Part shown: positions 14,403-22,623 of the stretch, in pieces | How positions within the stretch are numbered: the stretch's first letter is position 1 | Layout: every line of letters begins with the position of its first letter | Origin: Bacillota bacterium | GTDB taxonomy: Bacteria > Bacillota > Clostridia > Oscillospirales > Ruminococcaceae | NCBI GenBank assembly: GCA_023443315.1 | Contig: JAEZVA010000064.1 | Location: 1-39,286, forward strand | DNA length: 39,286 nt | Direction: 5' to 3' | Notes under the pieces: generated by a model | What the model saw: only the letters and a program-made list of their open reading frames with translations | Told to the model about the DNA's origin: nothing | Databases searched by the model: none | Position numbers and translations under genes: made by a program

Positions 14403-14429
14403 TCTACAGGGAATGTTTTCTAAAGTCAA
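14401..14429 (-). promoter_or_regulatory. Promoter for the lipoprotein operon
   Basis: Read on -, TTGACT (14429-14424) is followed after exactly 17 bases by TAGAAT (14406-14401), close to the vegetative consensus. It fires away from terminase and needs no phage activator by its look, so the lipoprotein pair should be expressed in the lysogen. Confidence 0.75.
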
Positions 14430-14447
14430 CAAAAGGATGTGATTCCG

Positions 14448-14951
14448 ATGCCAAAATTGAAAAACTTTAAACACGAGCGTTTGGTGCAGGAGTATCTTGT
14501 TGACCTAAACCAGACACAGGCTGCTATCCGAGCCGGTTACAGCACAAAATCAGCGAATCAGCAGGCGTCGGAGCTCTTTGCAAAACCGAATATCCGCGCG
14601 CGTGTAGAGGAACTGATGGCCGACCGCTCCAAACGCACCGGAATCAACGCCGATCGGGTCGTCCGAGAGCTTGCCCGCATCGCCTTTGTCAATCCGGTAG
14701 AGGTGGTAGACACCAATAGCGCAACCGTAAAGGACGACGCCTCGGAGGACGATACCGCAGCAATCGCCTCAGTCAAGGTAAAGGTGGTCACCGGCGACTT
14801 TGACAGCGTGGAACGAGAGGTGAAATTTGCCGACAAGCTCAAGGCGCTTGAGCTGCTGGGCAAGCACCTCGGGATGTATACTGATAACGTGCATTTAACT
14901 GGCGACGTGGGGGTGGAGATACTCAATGACATCCCAAAAGACACGGGTTAA
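14448..14951 (+). CDS. Terminase small subunit
   Basis: 167 residues; ATG 14448 has AAAGGA ten bases upstream (a GTG at 14439 would be too close). The N-terminal part (FKHERLVQEYLVDLNQTQAAIRAGYSTKSANQQASELFAKPNIRARVEELM) is the DNA-binding helix-turn-helix of the Terminase_2 small-subunit family. The remainder contains a coiled region for oligomerisation. It recognises the phage packaging site and feeds DNA to the large subunit, whose gene overlaps it by 26 bases. Full-length and intact. Confidence 0.92.
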   Translation: MPKLKNFKHERLVQEYLVDLNQTQAAIRAGYSTKSANQQASELFAKPNIRARVEELMADRSKRTGINADRVVRELARIAFVNPVEVVDTNSATVKDDASEDDTAAIASVKVKVVTGDFDSVEREVKFADKLKALELLGKHLGMYTDNVHLTGDVGVEILNDIPKDTG

Positions 14952-16209
14952 GCTAACCGATGCCATCGCGCCCTCCTTCTACTCCCTGCACTGGGACATC
15001 ACCGACGGGCTGCACACCTATTACAAGCTTTCAGGAGGACGTGGATCCACTAAATCCTCCTTTGCGGGCTTGGAAATCATCCTCGGTATGATGGCTGACG
15101 GCAACGCCGGGCGGCATACCAACGCCGTAGCCTTCCGCCGGTACAAGGACAACCTACACGACAGCGTTTATGAGCAGCTTGTGTGGGCAATTGATAAGTT
15201 GGAGGTCACACACCTCTGGAAGCAGACCATATCCCCCCTTCGCCTCACCTACCTGCCTACCGGGCAGGTTATTTTATTTCGCGGTGCGGATAAAGTGGTT
15301 AAGAGCAAGTCCATCAAGGTATCCAAGGGATATATCAAATACCTGTGGTTCGAGGAGCTGGACGAATTTGAGGGCGCGGAGAAAATCCGCTCAATACAAC
15401 AGTCAATCATAAGAGGCGGTGAGAAATTCACCGTCTTTTATTCATACAACCCACCAAAATCCCAACGCAGTTGGGTAAACGACCCTGTGCAATGGGACAG
15501 ACCTGATACGATATCGCACCACAGCGATTACACAACGGTGCCCCGGCATTGGCTGGGCGAGCAATTTATCGTGGATGCGGAGCATTTACGTGACACTAAA
15601 CCCGATTCATACAAGCATGAGTACCTGGGTGAAGTCACCGGCACAGGCGCAGAGGTGTTCACAAACCTTACAAATCGCCCGATTACCGCCGGAGAAATCA
15701 AGTCCTTTGACCGCATCCGGCGAGGGCTTGACTGGGGCTATGCCTCCGACCCGTTTCATTACGCCGAGTGCCACTACGACAAGACGCGCAAACGGCTGTA
15801 CATTTACGCTGAGATACACCAGGTGCGGCTCAGCAACCGCGCATCCGCCGCGCTGGTGAAGCAACACAATCCATTGAATGCAGAGGTTGTATGCGACAGC
15901 GCAGAGCCCAAGTCTATTGCGGACTACCGCGAATACGGCTTGCGGGTACGTCCGGCGCGCAAAGGACCCGATAGCGTCGATTATGGGGTCAAATGGCTAT
16001 CAGAGGAGCTGGAGGAAATCATCATCGACCCGGAACGCTGCCCCAATACTTGGCGAGAGTTCTACGGATACGAGCTTGAACGCGACCATAATGGGAACTT
16101 TAAAGCCGGTTATCCAGACAAGGATAATCACTCCATCGACGCTGTGCGGTATGCTCTAGAGGACGACATGCGGAAATCCGGCGGAAAATTTATCAACGTT
16201 GAATTATAG
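14926..16209 (+). CDS. Terminase large subunit, PBSX type
   Basis: 427 residues. The N-terminal ATPase has Walker A GGRGSTKSS (37-45), Walker B YLWFEELDEF (139-148) and a YNP coupling motif at 174-176. The C-terminal RNase H-like nuclease has the three expected acids: Asp269 (RGLDWGY), Asp324 (VVCDSAEP) and Asp405 (NHSIDAVRYA). This is the PBSX/Terminase_3-6 group that pumps and cuts concatemeric DNA. The start lies within the small-subunit gene. Complete, with all catalytic residues present. Confidence 0.95.
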   Translation: MTSQKTRVKLTDAIAPSFYSLHWDITDGLHTYYKLSGGRGSTKSSFAGLEIILGMMADGNAGRHTNAVAFRRYKDNLHDSVYEQLVWAIDKLEVTHLWKQTISPLRLTYLPTGQVILFRGADKVVKSKSIKVSKGYIKYLWFEELDEFEGAEKIRSIQQSIIRGGEKFTVFYSYNPPKSQRSWVNDPVQWDRPDTISHHSDYTTVPRHWLGEQFIVDAEHLRDTKPDSYKHEYLGEVTGTGAEVFTNLTNRPITAGEIKSFDRIRRGLDWGYASDPFHYAECHYDKTRKRLYIYAEIHQVRLSNRASAALVKQHNPLNAEVVCDSAEPKSIADYREYGLRVRPARKGPDSVDYGVKWLSEELEEIIIDPERCPNTWREFYGYELERDHNGNFKAGYPDKDNHSIDAVRYALEDDMRKSGGKFINVEL

Positions 16210-16222
16210 GGGGAAATAAACT

Positions 16223-16492
16223 ATGGACCAGGATTTGATGCTGGAGTATGTTGATCGATGCGTGAACGGTTTTTATGAGGCATGGGAAACGGTGAGAGAC
16301 TTCATTGAACTCTTTTTGACAACACTGGCTGAGATTATGTCATCCTTCTGGGAATACCTTCGTAAGCTTTATCGGAGAATCCGTAGGGAACAACTCACAC
16401 ACGGAATCCTGCACTGTAAGGGGTGGCGATTTCGTCTTTACTTTGCCAAACGCCTGTTTCGGCTGCTATTGCGGAGGGATGACACATGCTGA
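16223..16492 (+). CDS. Small phage protein between terminase and portal, 89 residues
   Basis: ATG 16223 with GGGGG nine bases upstream. It is rich in aromatic and basic residues, with two amphipathic helices and a basic C-terminus (RLYFAKRLFRLLLRRDDTC). It ends within the start of the portal gene, so the two are coupled. I do not recognise a family. It might be a packaging accessory factor from its position. No transmembrane segment is certain. Confidence 0.65.
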   Translation: MDQDLMLEYVDRCVNGFYEAWETVRDFIELFLTTLAEIMSSFWEYLRKLYRRIRREQLTHGILHCKGWRFRLYFAKRLFRLLLRRDDTC

Positions 16493-17883
16493 CAAACTTA
16501 AACTGGCTTACCGACGGGGCATCATATCCCCCGCCCTCGGAAAAGGAGCGCATCGAGCAGTACAAACTCAACGAACAGCTTTTCCTTACCCGGCATGCCG
16601 AGGCGTGGAAAAGCGACTTTGAGGAAATCGCCCGACGCCTCCGCAAAAAAAACCATGATGTAAATACGGTTATAAACTATCAGCAGTTGCTCTCTAAGAA
16701 GACTGCTGATTTTGTTTGTGGCGAACCGCCCACGCTTGAGACGGAGCAGAACACGGACGCATTGTCTAAACTCCTTGAACGGCAGCGTTGGGGCGTGCGT
16801 CTGTATGAGGCTATTATCGACGTCAGCCGCTACGGCAATGCGGTACTTAAGTTTGTCGGTGATGGGCTGACCGCTGTTTCTCCTCTCTACTGGTACCCGG
16901 TAGTTGACCCAGCAGACCTTAAGACAATCACGCATCACGTTATCGCATACCCAATCACACCAGATGGCAACGGCAAGATGACTGAGCTTTATGTGGAGAT
17001 ACACACGGCAGGGACTATCGAGACCCGTCTGTACGGATTTGATGAGGACAAACGCGAGATTGGCAAGTTGCTCAAGTCCGTGCGCGCTGGTACGGGGTTA
17101 ACCGATTTTGCCGTGCAGGCATTGACCAACATCACCCACAGCGGCAGTGTATTTGGTGTGGATGACTATGTAATCATCAACAGCATCGTGGCGGCGATTA
17201 TGTGGCGCCTTCGTTGCATTGACACGGTGCTGGATAAGCATAGTGAGCCTAGCCTTAGCGGTCCCAAGGATGCGCTTACATACGATGAGCGCACGGGACG
17301 GTACTTTCTTGACCTCGGCAACTACTTCGCTCGAAATACCCGTGACGACCCGGACGTGCAATACATCACGTGGGATGGTAGCCTGGAATCGGCATTTACC
17401 GAAATCGACAAGCTACTCCAACAGCTCTACACGCTGTCCGAGATGGGGCAAGCACTGATGGAGGGCGGCGGCGGAGGCACAGCAGACAGTGGCACGGCGC
17501 TAAAGCTACGCATGGTGGCGCCGCGCACCAAAGCGGCGCGTATTGCCGGAATGAACACCGCGACCATCAAGCAGATTATCGTCATGCTTGCTGGACTAAA
17601 CGGTATTGCCCTCGACTATGACGGGCTGACGCTCCACTGGAACGACGGCTTGCCTGTCGATGAAGTAGAGCAGGTAAACACCCTTACAACCGCTACCGGC
17701 GGCAAGGCAATCATGAGCCAGTACGCTGCCATGAAGCGCCTGGGGCTGTCTGATGATGAGGTAGAAGCGGAGCTTGAGCAAATGGCAGAGGAACAAGCTG
17801 CGTCTACCCCGCCGGTGCTCACTGTGGTTGACCCGCACGACCCGATTGACCCACACGAGGATAATACAGGCGGTGAGGAGTAA
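16486..17883 (+). CDS. Portal protein, SPP1 gp6-like
   Basis: 465 residues, the usual size of SPP1-type portals. Typical segments are the N-terminal NQQLLSKKTADFVCGEPP-like stretch, the central strands around DVSRYGNAVLKFV, and the GSGTALKLRM-type helix near 335-345, where this protein has GGTADSGTALKLRM. An acidic C-terminal tail follows. The portal forms the dodecameric ring at one vertex through which the terminase packs DNA and to which the connectors attach. Stop and next start overlap (TAATG). Intact. Confidence 0.92.
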   Translation: MLTNLNWLTDGASYPPPSEKERIEQYKLNEQLFLTRHAEAWKSDFEEIARRLRKKNHDVNTVINYQQLLSKKTADFVCGEPPTLETEQNTDALSKLLERQRWGVRLYEAIIDVSRYGNAVLKFVGDGLTAVSPLYWYPVVDPADLKTITHHVIAYPITPDGNGKMTELYVEIHTAGTIETRLYGFDEDKREIGKLLKSVRAGTGLTDFAVQALTNITHSGSVFGVDDYVIINSIVAAIMWRLRCIDTVLDKHSEPSLSGPKDALTYDERTGRYFLDLGNYFARNTRDDPDVQYITWDGSLESAFTEIDKLLQQLYTLSEMGQALMEGGGGGTADSGTALKLRMVAPRTKAARIAGMNTATIKQIIVMLAGLNGIALDYDGLTLHWNDGLPVDEVEQVNTLTTATGGKAIMSQYAAMKRLGLSDDEVEAELEQMAEEQAASTPPVLTVVDPHDPIDPHEDNTGGEE

Positions 17884-19334
17884 TGCCCAAGCCTACGCAG
17901 CAGGAGCTTAAAAACCTTGTAAAGCTGTTCCTGGCGGCGCGTGACCAGCTGATTGACACCGTTATAAACTATCGCGGCGTTGGTACCAAGGTGTACGCCA
18001 ACACTATCCTCAAGCAACTGGAAAAGCAGCTGAAACGCATGGAGCGGCAATCAGCTTACTACGTTGAATCTGTTATCCCCGTCGAGTACCAAAAAGGGCT
18101 TGACGAGGTGTACGGGTACTTTAAGCGCAACAACCTGATGATGTCCCCACCAGCTGCTTTTGCACAGCTCCACGGCGACATGATTTACATGGTCGCCCGC
18201 GAGATGCAATACCAAATCGGGCAGGGATTGGAGCAAGCAGGACGTCAGGTTATCCGGTACGTCGAGGACGCCCGAGACGACGCACTACGCATGGCGGGGT
18301 TGGAGGCGACCGGCGAAAAGCTGGCATCCGGCTCTACTGTCCGGCAGATGCAGCAAAACCTAGTCAATAAGCTGCAGTCGCAAGGGTTTATGACTGTGCA
18401 ATATGGCTCTGGCTCCCGGGCATACCAGGTATCGCTCGACGCTTACGCTGCCATGGTGGCAAGGTCAACCACGCGCGAGGCGGGCAACCTTGCCCGTGAG
18501 ACGCAGCTGACTGCAAACGGTTATGACTTAGTACGCATGACTTCGCATTATCCGACCTGTGAGATCTGTACGCAATTTCAGGGGCGAGTGTATAGTATCT
18601 CAGGCAACGATAAGCGGTTCCCTCCCCTGTCTCGGGCGTTTTCGTCCGGCTACCGCAACATCCATCCCAACTGCCGACACAGCGTACACCCATATGTCGA
18701 AAGCCTGCAGAGCGAGGAGGATTTAGCAGCCGACATTGCCCGCAGCAACCGCCCATTTGAGGACAATCGCCCTGACGCTGAGCGTGCACTGTACAACAAG
18801 CAGCAGGCGCAGAACCGGCAGATACGACAAGACCGGTACCAGTACGAGCGGTACAAGGCGAGGCTGGGAGATGATGCTCCAAAAAGTTTTCATGCTTTTC
18901 GGAAGCTAAAAAACGCCGGCGGTGAGAAATGGGATGTTCTACAAGAAAAATATAGGAATCACTTGTACTCTCAGGATTATTCTGATATAGTGGAGATGAA
19001 AGGAAAGCTCACTAATTATCAGGTAAGGCGTTGGTACAAGACGCATGATGAGAGCATTCCAAATCTGATTGATACATCCCTACCCCTTGAATCACAAGCG
19101 CGGCAAGCCCACACCTTGCGAAATCAATACCGTACACAGGCGCGTGATTTAATGGAAGACCAAGAGGCGCGTAAGCTACTGGACAAAAGCAATCCTAACG
19201 TTGAATTCGAGGTTCTTCTCGCAGACAAAAAGGTTAGAAAGAATTTGTCACATGATGAGGCGCTACGCGATATCATCAAGACTGCGTCGAAGACAAACCC
19301 CCGGGTCAACAAGCAGTTCGGATTGGAGGAATGA
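17883..19334 (+). CDS. MuF-type minor capsid protein with C-terminal toxin-like extension
   Basis: 483 residues. Residues 1-270 match phage minor capsid protein 2 (SPP1 gp7/MuF family). The MuF-like core is at ~195-270: CEICTQFQGRVYS (Cys226, Cys229) and NIHPNCRHSVHP (Cys264). A helical, charged linker follows (275-330). From ~335 to the end lies an extra domain with ARQAHTLRNQYRTQARDLM (406-424) and DDEA-type helices. Its DNA turns visibly more AT-rich at ~18880. MuF proteins of temperate phages often carry toxin domains there, followed by an immunity gene. The next small gene fits that role. The toxin class is not identified. Confidence 0.85.
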   Translation: MPKPTQQELKNLVKLFLAARDQLIDTVINYRGVGTKVYANTILKQLEKQLKRMERQSAYYVESVIPVEYQKGLDEVYGYFKRNNLMMSPPAAFAQLHGDMIYMVAREMQYQIGQGLEQAGRQVIRYVEDARDDALRMAGLEATGEKLASGSTVRQMQQNLVNKLQSQGFMTVQYGSGSRAYQVSLDAYAAMVARSTTREAGNLARETQLTANGYDLVRMTSHYPTCEICTQFQGRVYSISGNDKRFPPLSRAFSSGYRNIHPNCRHSVHPYVESLQSEEDLAADIARSNRPFEDNRPDAERALYNKQQAQNRQIRQDRYQYERYKARLGDDAPKSFHAFRKLKNAGGEKWDVLQEKYRNHLYSQDYSDIVEMKGKLTNYQVRRWYKTHDESIPNLIDTSLPLESQARQAHTLRNQYRTQARDLMEDQEARKLLDKSNPNVEFEVLLADKKVRKNLSHDEALRDIIKTASKTNPRVNKQFGLEE

Positions 19335-19336
19335 CA

Positions 19337-19570
19337 ATGTTTCGCTACGATATTTGCAACGAACCGAACGAAGAAGTTTTTGCTCTACAGTGTGAAGCTT
19401 TGGAAAAACGTTTGCCTAATTTAATCAAGGGTCGCCTCATTCACGATGTTGATGATTCGAAAGTCCAACCATACGAGTTTGAAGGCAAGGCAATCTCTGT
19501 TCACAATAGCTACTACCTCGGTGCCGTGTATATCGAATCAGAAGTTGACTTAAAGCCTTTATTCTCATAA
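19337..19570 (+). CDS. Small acidic protein, putative immunity partner of the MuF extension
   Basis: 77 residues from ATG 19337, seven bases after GGAGG; the upstream ATG at 19331 is only one base from that site. The protein is small and acidic, with one predicted alpha/beta layout and no signal or membrane segment, like many immunity proteins. It sits exactly where MuF toxin loci carry immunity genes, between the minor capsid and scaffold genes, and it is closed off by a terminator. It is not part of the standard capsid module. No sequence family recognised. Confidence 0.6.
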   Translation: MFRYDICNEPNEEVFALQCEALEKRLPNLIKGRLIHDVDDSKVQPYEFEGKAISVHNSYYLGAVYIESEVDLKPLFS

Positions 19571-19602
19571 AAACCATCCTCTTTATTCGAGGGTGGTTTT
19601 TT
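19570..19602 (+). terminator. Terminator inside the structural operon, after the immunity-like gene
   Basis: AAAACCATCCTC (19570-19581) pairs with GAGGGTGGTTTT (19589-19600) with one G-U pair, then TT. It should reduce read-through into the scaffold gene, or be anti-terminated. Its presence mid-operon fits an inserted cargo unit. Confidence 0.75.
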
Positions 19603-19613
19603 CATGCCCCAGT

Positions 19614-19696
19614 AATCCCAGCGCCTGATGCGCTGATTACAAATACAAACACAAGCGCGGCCTGATGGCGGCGCTATTTTTGCGGCTTGATGCCGC
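19614..19696 (+). repeat. Three hairpins with (Y)TGAT loops before the scaffold gene
   Basis: Three short hairpins follow one another: AGCGC-CTGAT-GCGCT (19620-19634, extended by AATC/GATT), AGCGC-G-GCC-TGAT-GGC-G-GCGCT (19654-19675), and GCGGC-TTGAT-GCCGC (19682-19696). All expose TGAT in the loop. The last ends shortly before AGGAGG of the scaffold gene. Repeated loop sequence in otherwise different stems suggests a conserved RNA element. Confidence 0.55.
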
Positions 19697-19714
19697 GCAA
19701 AGGAGGACTAAATC

Positions 19715-20272
19715 ATGTCTAAATTAACCAATCCGCTGCGAATCAGCATGCAGCACTTTGCAGAGGGTGGAGATCCGCCTCCTGCAGCATCGCCCGCAGC
19801 ACCTGCCGGTGACGATAGCAAAACCTACACCGCAGACTATGTAAGAGCTCTGCGGCAGGAGGCAAAGGATCACCGCATCAAGGCAAGCGGGTTAGAAAAA
19901 TCCCTCCGTGCCGCCCTTGGGCTCAAAGATGATGAGGACATCGGCGACATCGGGCAACGCCTGACCGCGCGCGAAGCAGCTACACTCAAAGTCGCGAATG
20001 ACCGCTTGATAGCGGCAGAGCTCAAGGCATTGGGTGGATACGACCACAAGTTGCTTGCAAAACTGATTGACCTGTCAGCCGTCAAGGTAGACGAGCAGGG
20101 CAATGTTACAGGCGTCAAGGAGGCGGCAGAAGCCGCCGCAAAGGAGTACCCTGTCGTGCTTAAGGACGCGCCTCCCCCGGCAGACCCCAAAGTCCCCGGT
20201 TCGGGCGGCAACCCTCCGCCCCCACCTGGAGCCCCGAAAACGCCGCTACCCAGCGGTACCGTAATTTTTTAA
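19715..20272 (+). CDS. Scaffold protein, GP20/DUF4355-like
   Basis: 185 residues. After an N-terminal MQHFAEGGD motif (typical of Gram-positive phage scaffolds) come an Ala/Pro-rich stretch, a helical core (~35-115) and a Pro/Gly-rich C-terminus (PPPADPKVPGSGGNPPPPPGAPK). It matches the phage GP20-like scaffold family by plan, size and position immediately upstream of the major capsid gene. The scaffold directs capsid assembly and then leaves the shell. The pro-rich tail looks disordered. Start ATG 19715 with AGGAGG about eleven bases upstream. Confidence 0.82.
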   Translation: MSKLTNPLRISMQHFAEGGDPPPAASPAAPAGDDSKTYTADYVRALRQEAKDHRIKASGLEKSLRAALGLKDDEDIGDIGQRLTAREAATLKVANDRLIAAELKALGGYDHKLLAKLIDLSAVKVDEQGNVTGVKEAAEAAAKEYPVVLKDAPPPADPKVPGSGGNPPPPPGAPKTPLPSGTVIF

Positions 20273-20292
20273 TAACGAAAGGATGATTTTGA

Positions 20293-21426
20293 ATGGCAAG
20301 AACCAAGGCGATATCCCTCCTGCAGGCTGCCGCCACAAAGGCTGACCTTAAGGAAATCTACGGCATTGTCATCGACAATGTGCAGAAGGACACCCTGTCC
20401 GGCGGTCTGAAATCTCAGGCATACACCGGCAACCCCGCCGCAGGCTCTGTAGAGTTTAAGCGGTTTGTAAACAGCGCATCCAAAGCATATGGCACCGCTC
20501 GCGCTGCGGCACAGGGTGAAGTAATCACCGCACCCCCCGTGACCGTCAACGTAGACATCCACCGTGAGATTGTGGAAGAGTGCGCAAAGTTTGACCTCGA
20601 TACATTTGGTGTTGGTGCTATCATGGCGCGGCGTGCTGCAAACCACATCGACGCCATGGTGTCCGAGCTCGACATTGCGTTTTTCGCAGCTGCCGCAACC
20701 GCCGCCACTGCGGCGACTACCACAGCCACGACCGCAGCCGGAAAGCTCGAGGAGGCGGTTATCGCCCTCGAAACTACCAAAAACGATTATGTGCGCGGCA
20801 TCCCCCGCAACATGATTGCGGCGGTTGTAACCCCCATTTTCTATAGCGAAATCCGCACCGCGCTTGACAGCCTCCCTGCATCCAACGTAGACACCGCAGC
20901 TGAGGAGTTTGCAATGTACCACGGCATCCGTGTGTATAACGGGCTTAATCTGCCTGATGGCGTTGACGCTATCGTAATGGCGGTTGGCTCCGTGGCGCAG
21001 CCCGTGGTGACAAACCAGTACGGCGAGCCCGAGAAAATCCCGCTGTCCAACGACTTTGCTGTCAGCTTGTTTTACGACTACGGTGTAAAGGCGCTCACCC
21101 CCGACCTCATCTACAAGATTGAATCCACCCCGTCTACCCTGGGCGAACTGGATGTCACATCTGCAGCGGGCACAGTGGCTGTCGGCGACACTGTAATCTC
21201 TATCAACCCGACAACCCCCACAGCTGGTAACAAGTTTGTCTACAAACTCGGCACTAGCTACACGTCGTTTGCGTATGACGCGCCCCTTACTACCGGCTGG
21301 ACAGAGCTTGACCACGAGGATGTCGTTGCCGCTGGCGCAAGCACCAAGATTACCGTTGCTGAGGTTACCGCAGACGGCAGAGCCCGCAAGCGCGGCATCG
21401 CTGCACTCGTCAAAAAGACCTCGTAA
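20293..21426 (+). CDS. Major capsid protein, HK97 fold, with extra C-terminal domain
   Basis: 377 residues. The first ~280 residues are the HK97-type shell protein (MARTKAISLLQAAATKADLKEI start, VNVDIHREIVEECAKFDL, then VVTPIFYSEIRTAL), with an Ala/Thr-only tract at ~132-149 in the predicted E-loop/spine region. The last ~95 residues form a Gly/Thr/Val-rich beta domain. This is not part of the minimal HK97 fold and may decorate the capsid surface. Ribosome site GAAAGGATG precedes ATG 20293. Follows the scaffold gene as expected. Confidence 0.9.
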   Translation: MARTKAISLLQAAATKADLKEIYGIVIDNVQKDTLSGGLKSQAYTGNPAAGSVEFKRFVNSASKAYGTARAAAQGEVITAPPVTVNVDIHREIVEECAKFDLDTFGVGAIMARRAANHIDAMVSELDIAFFAAAATAATAATTTATTAAGKLEEAVIALETTKNDYVRGIPRNMIAAVVTPIFYSEIRTALDSLPASNVDTAAEEFAMYHGIRVYNGLNLPDGVDAIVMAVGSVAQPVVTNQYGEPEKIPLSNDFAVSLFYDYGVKALTPDLIYKIESTPSTLGELDVTSAAGTVAVGDTVISINPTTPTAGNKFVYKLGTSYTSFAYDAPLTTGWTELDHEDVVAAGASTKITVAEVTADGRARKRGIAALVKKTS

Positions 21427-21440
21427 CGGGGTGATGCGTT

Positions 21441-21923
21441 ATGACTGTTGGTACTGACACCTACGTATCCGTAGCAGCTGCAGATGCCTATATCACATCT
21501 CATTATCGCGGTAACAACGCTAACCGCGTCAGGTGGATGACCTTGTCCGATGAGGATAAGGTCATCTTGCTTGTTGCTGCATGCGCAGAGATGGATACGC
21601 TGCCCTACCAAGGGCGCAAGGCATCCCATGACCAGCAACTCGCCTTCCCGCGCCTACCACTGCAATACGGGCGCTCACAGGAGCCGCCTGTGGACATCAA
21701 GGCGGCGCAGATTGAGCTTGCGCTTTGGTTGTCGGACGACGACAAGCACGCCAGCGCAGAGCAGCGACAAGCCTTGCAGGCACAGGGGGTGGATAGCTTT
21801 AGCCTCGGCGACCTAAGCGAGACTTACGCCGCTGGTAGCAAGTCCAACCATCCAGCACTCCTGTGCCCAAAAGCGGCTCGTCTGCTTGCTCGATATCTAT
21901 CTGGGGGGTATGCGACATGCTAG
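21441..21923 (+). CDS. Head-tail connector, DnaT-like (gp6-like) protein
   Basis: 160 residues. It begins with a VGTDTYVSVAAADAYITSHY motif and contains MTLSDEDKVILLVAACAEMDTLPYQGRK and an AFPR segment. These belong to the phage protein family often labelled putative DnaT-like, which is really an adaptor in the head-tail interface. It lies in the usual place between capsid and head-closure genes. Its stop overlaps the next start. Complete. Confidence 0.85.
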   Translation: MTVGTDTYVSVAAADAYITSHYRGNNANRVRWMTLSDEDKVILLVAACAEMDTLPYQGRKASHDQQLAFPRLPLQYGRSQEPPVDIKAAQIELALWLSDDDKHASAEQRQALQAQGVDSFSLGDLSETYAAGSKSNHPALLCPKAARLLARYLSGGYATC

Positions 21924-22201
21924 GCGCATACCTCAATCAGACAGCACTCTATCGCCCCTGTACGGGCACTGACGGGAGAGGGCAGCCGATATACGGCGAT
22001 GCAATCTCCTTGCCCTGCAGGCGACAATCAAAGGCTCAGAACGTACTCACAGCGACCGGGCAGACTATCCGCACACAGCACGTCTATTACCTGCTTAACC
22101 AGATTGCCGAGGGCGATATGCTCGACGGCAAGATTGTAATGGGCGTATCGGAGTGGGAGGGTCTGAACGGTAAACCGATCGGCTACAAGGCGGTGATGTA
22201 A
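21917..22201 (+). CDS. Head closure / minor capsid protein
   Basis: 94 residues from ATG 21917, which follows GGGGGG closely; a longer upstream frame is the shadow of the previous gene. The sequence MLGAYLNQTALYRPCTGTDGRGQPIYGDAISLPCRRQSK and a C-terminal GVSEWEGLNGKPIGYKAVM fit the small beta-barrel head-closure proteins placed here in siphoviruses. It seals the portal after packaging. No family assignment beyond this plan is certain. The stop overlaps the next start. Confidence 0.75.
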   Translation: MLGAYLNQTALYRPCTGTDGRGQPIYGDAISLPCRRQSKAQNVLTATGQTIRTQHVYYLLNQIAEGDMLDGKIVMGVSEWEGLNGKPIGYKAVM

Positions 22202-22623
22202 TGGCATCCGGCATCAAAATCAAGCTTAATAGCAAAGCACTCGACAAGCAGATTGAGCAGGCGATGAGACGCAACCCCAAGGAAACCGTAAGGGCTGCGC
22301 AAGATTGCCTGCTGGAGCTTGCCGGACGCAGTGCATCAATCGCACCCGTCGATACCGGCGACTTGCGCAACGATTGTACGGCGGAACTTAACGGGCAGAC
22401 CATATTTTCCCGCAAAGCACCGACCACATCAACAGTATCACCCGGGCTATCGGCGGTTGGCTCTGTCGGGTATGACCTACCGTATGCGCTTAAGCAACAT
22501 GAGGAGCTGGGATACAGCCATCCCATGGGAGGGCAGGCAAAATACCTTGAGGCTCCGTTTAACGCGCTCGAAAAGGCGTTCATCGCGCGAATGGAGAAGG
22601 TGGTGGATAAAAGTTTGAAATGA
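22201..22623 (+). CDS. HK97 gp10-like tail component
   Basis: 140 residues. The SIAPVDTGDLRNDCTAEL motif, the SVGYDLPYALKQHEELGY segment and the KYLEAPFNALEKAF C-terminal helix are those of HK97 gp10-like proteins, which act as head-tail joining or tail-completion factors. Its gene follows head closure and precedes the tail terminator, in standard order. It overlaps both neighbours by one to four bases. Complete. Confidence 0.88.
   Translation: MASGIKIKLNSKALDKQIEQAMRRNPKETVRAAQDCLLELAGRSASIAPVDTGDLRNDCTAELNGQTIFSRKAPTTSTVSPGLSAVGSVGYDLPYALKQHEELGYSHPMGGQAKYLEAPFNALEKAFIARMEKVVDKSLK

Noticed and set aside
20269..21315. 348-residue ORF on - opposite the capsid gene
   Set aside because: It lies entirely under the major capsid gene, is rich in Gly, Cys and Arg from reversed codons, and lacks a ribosome site.
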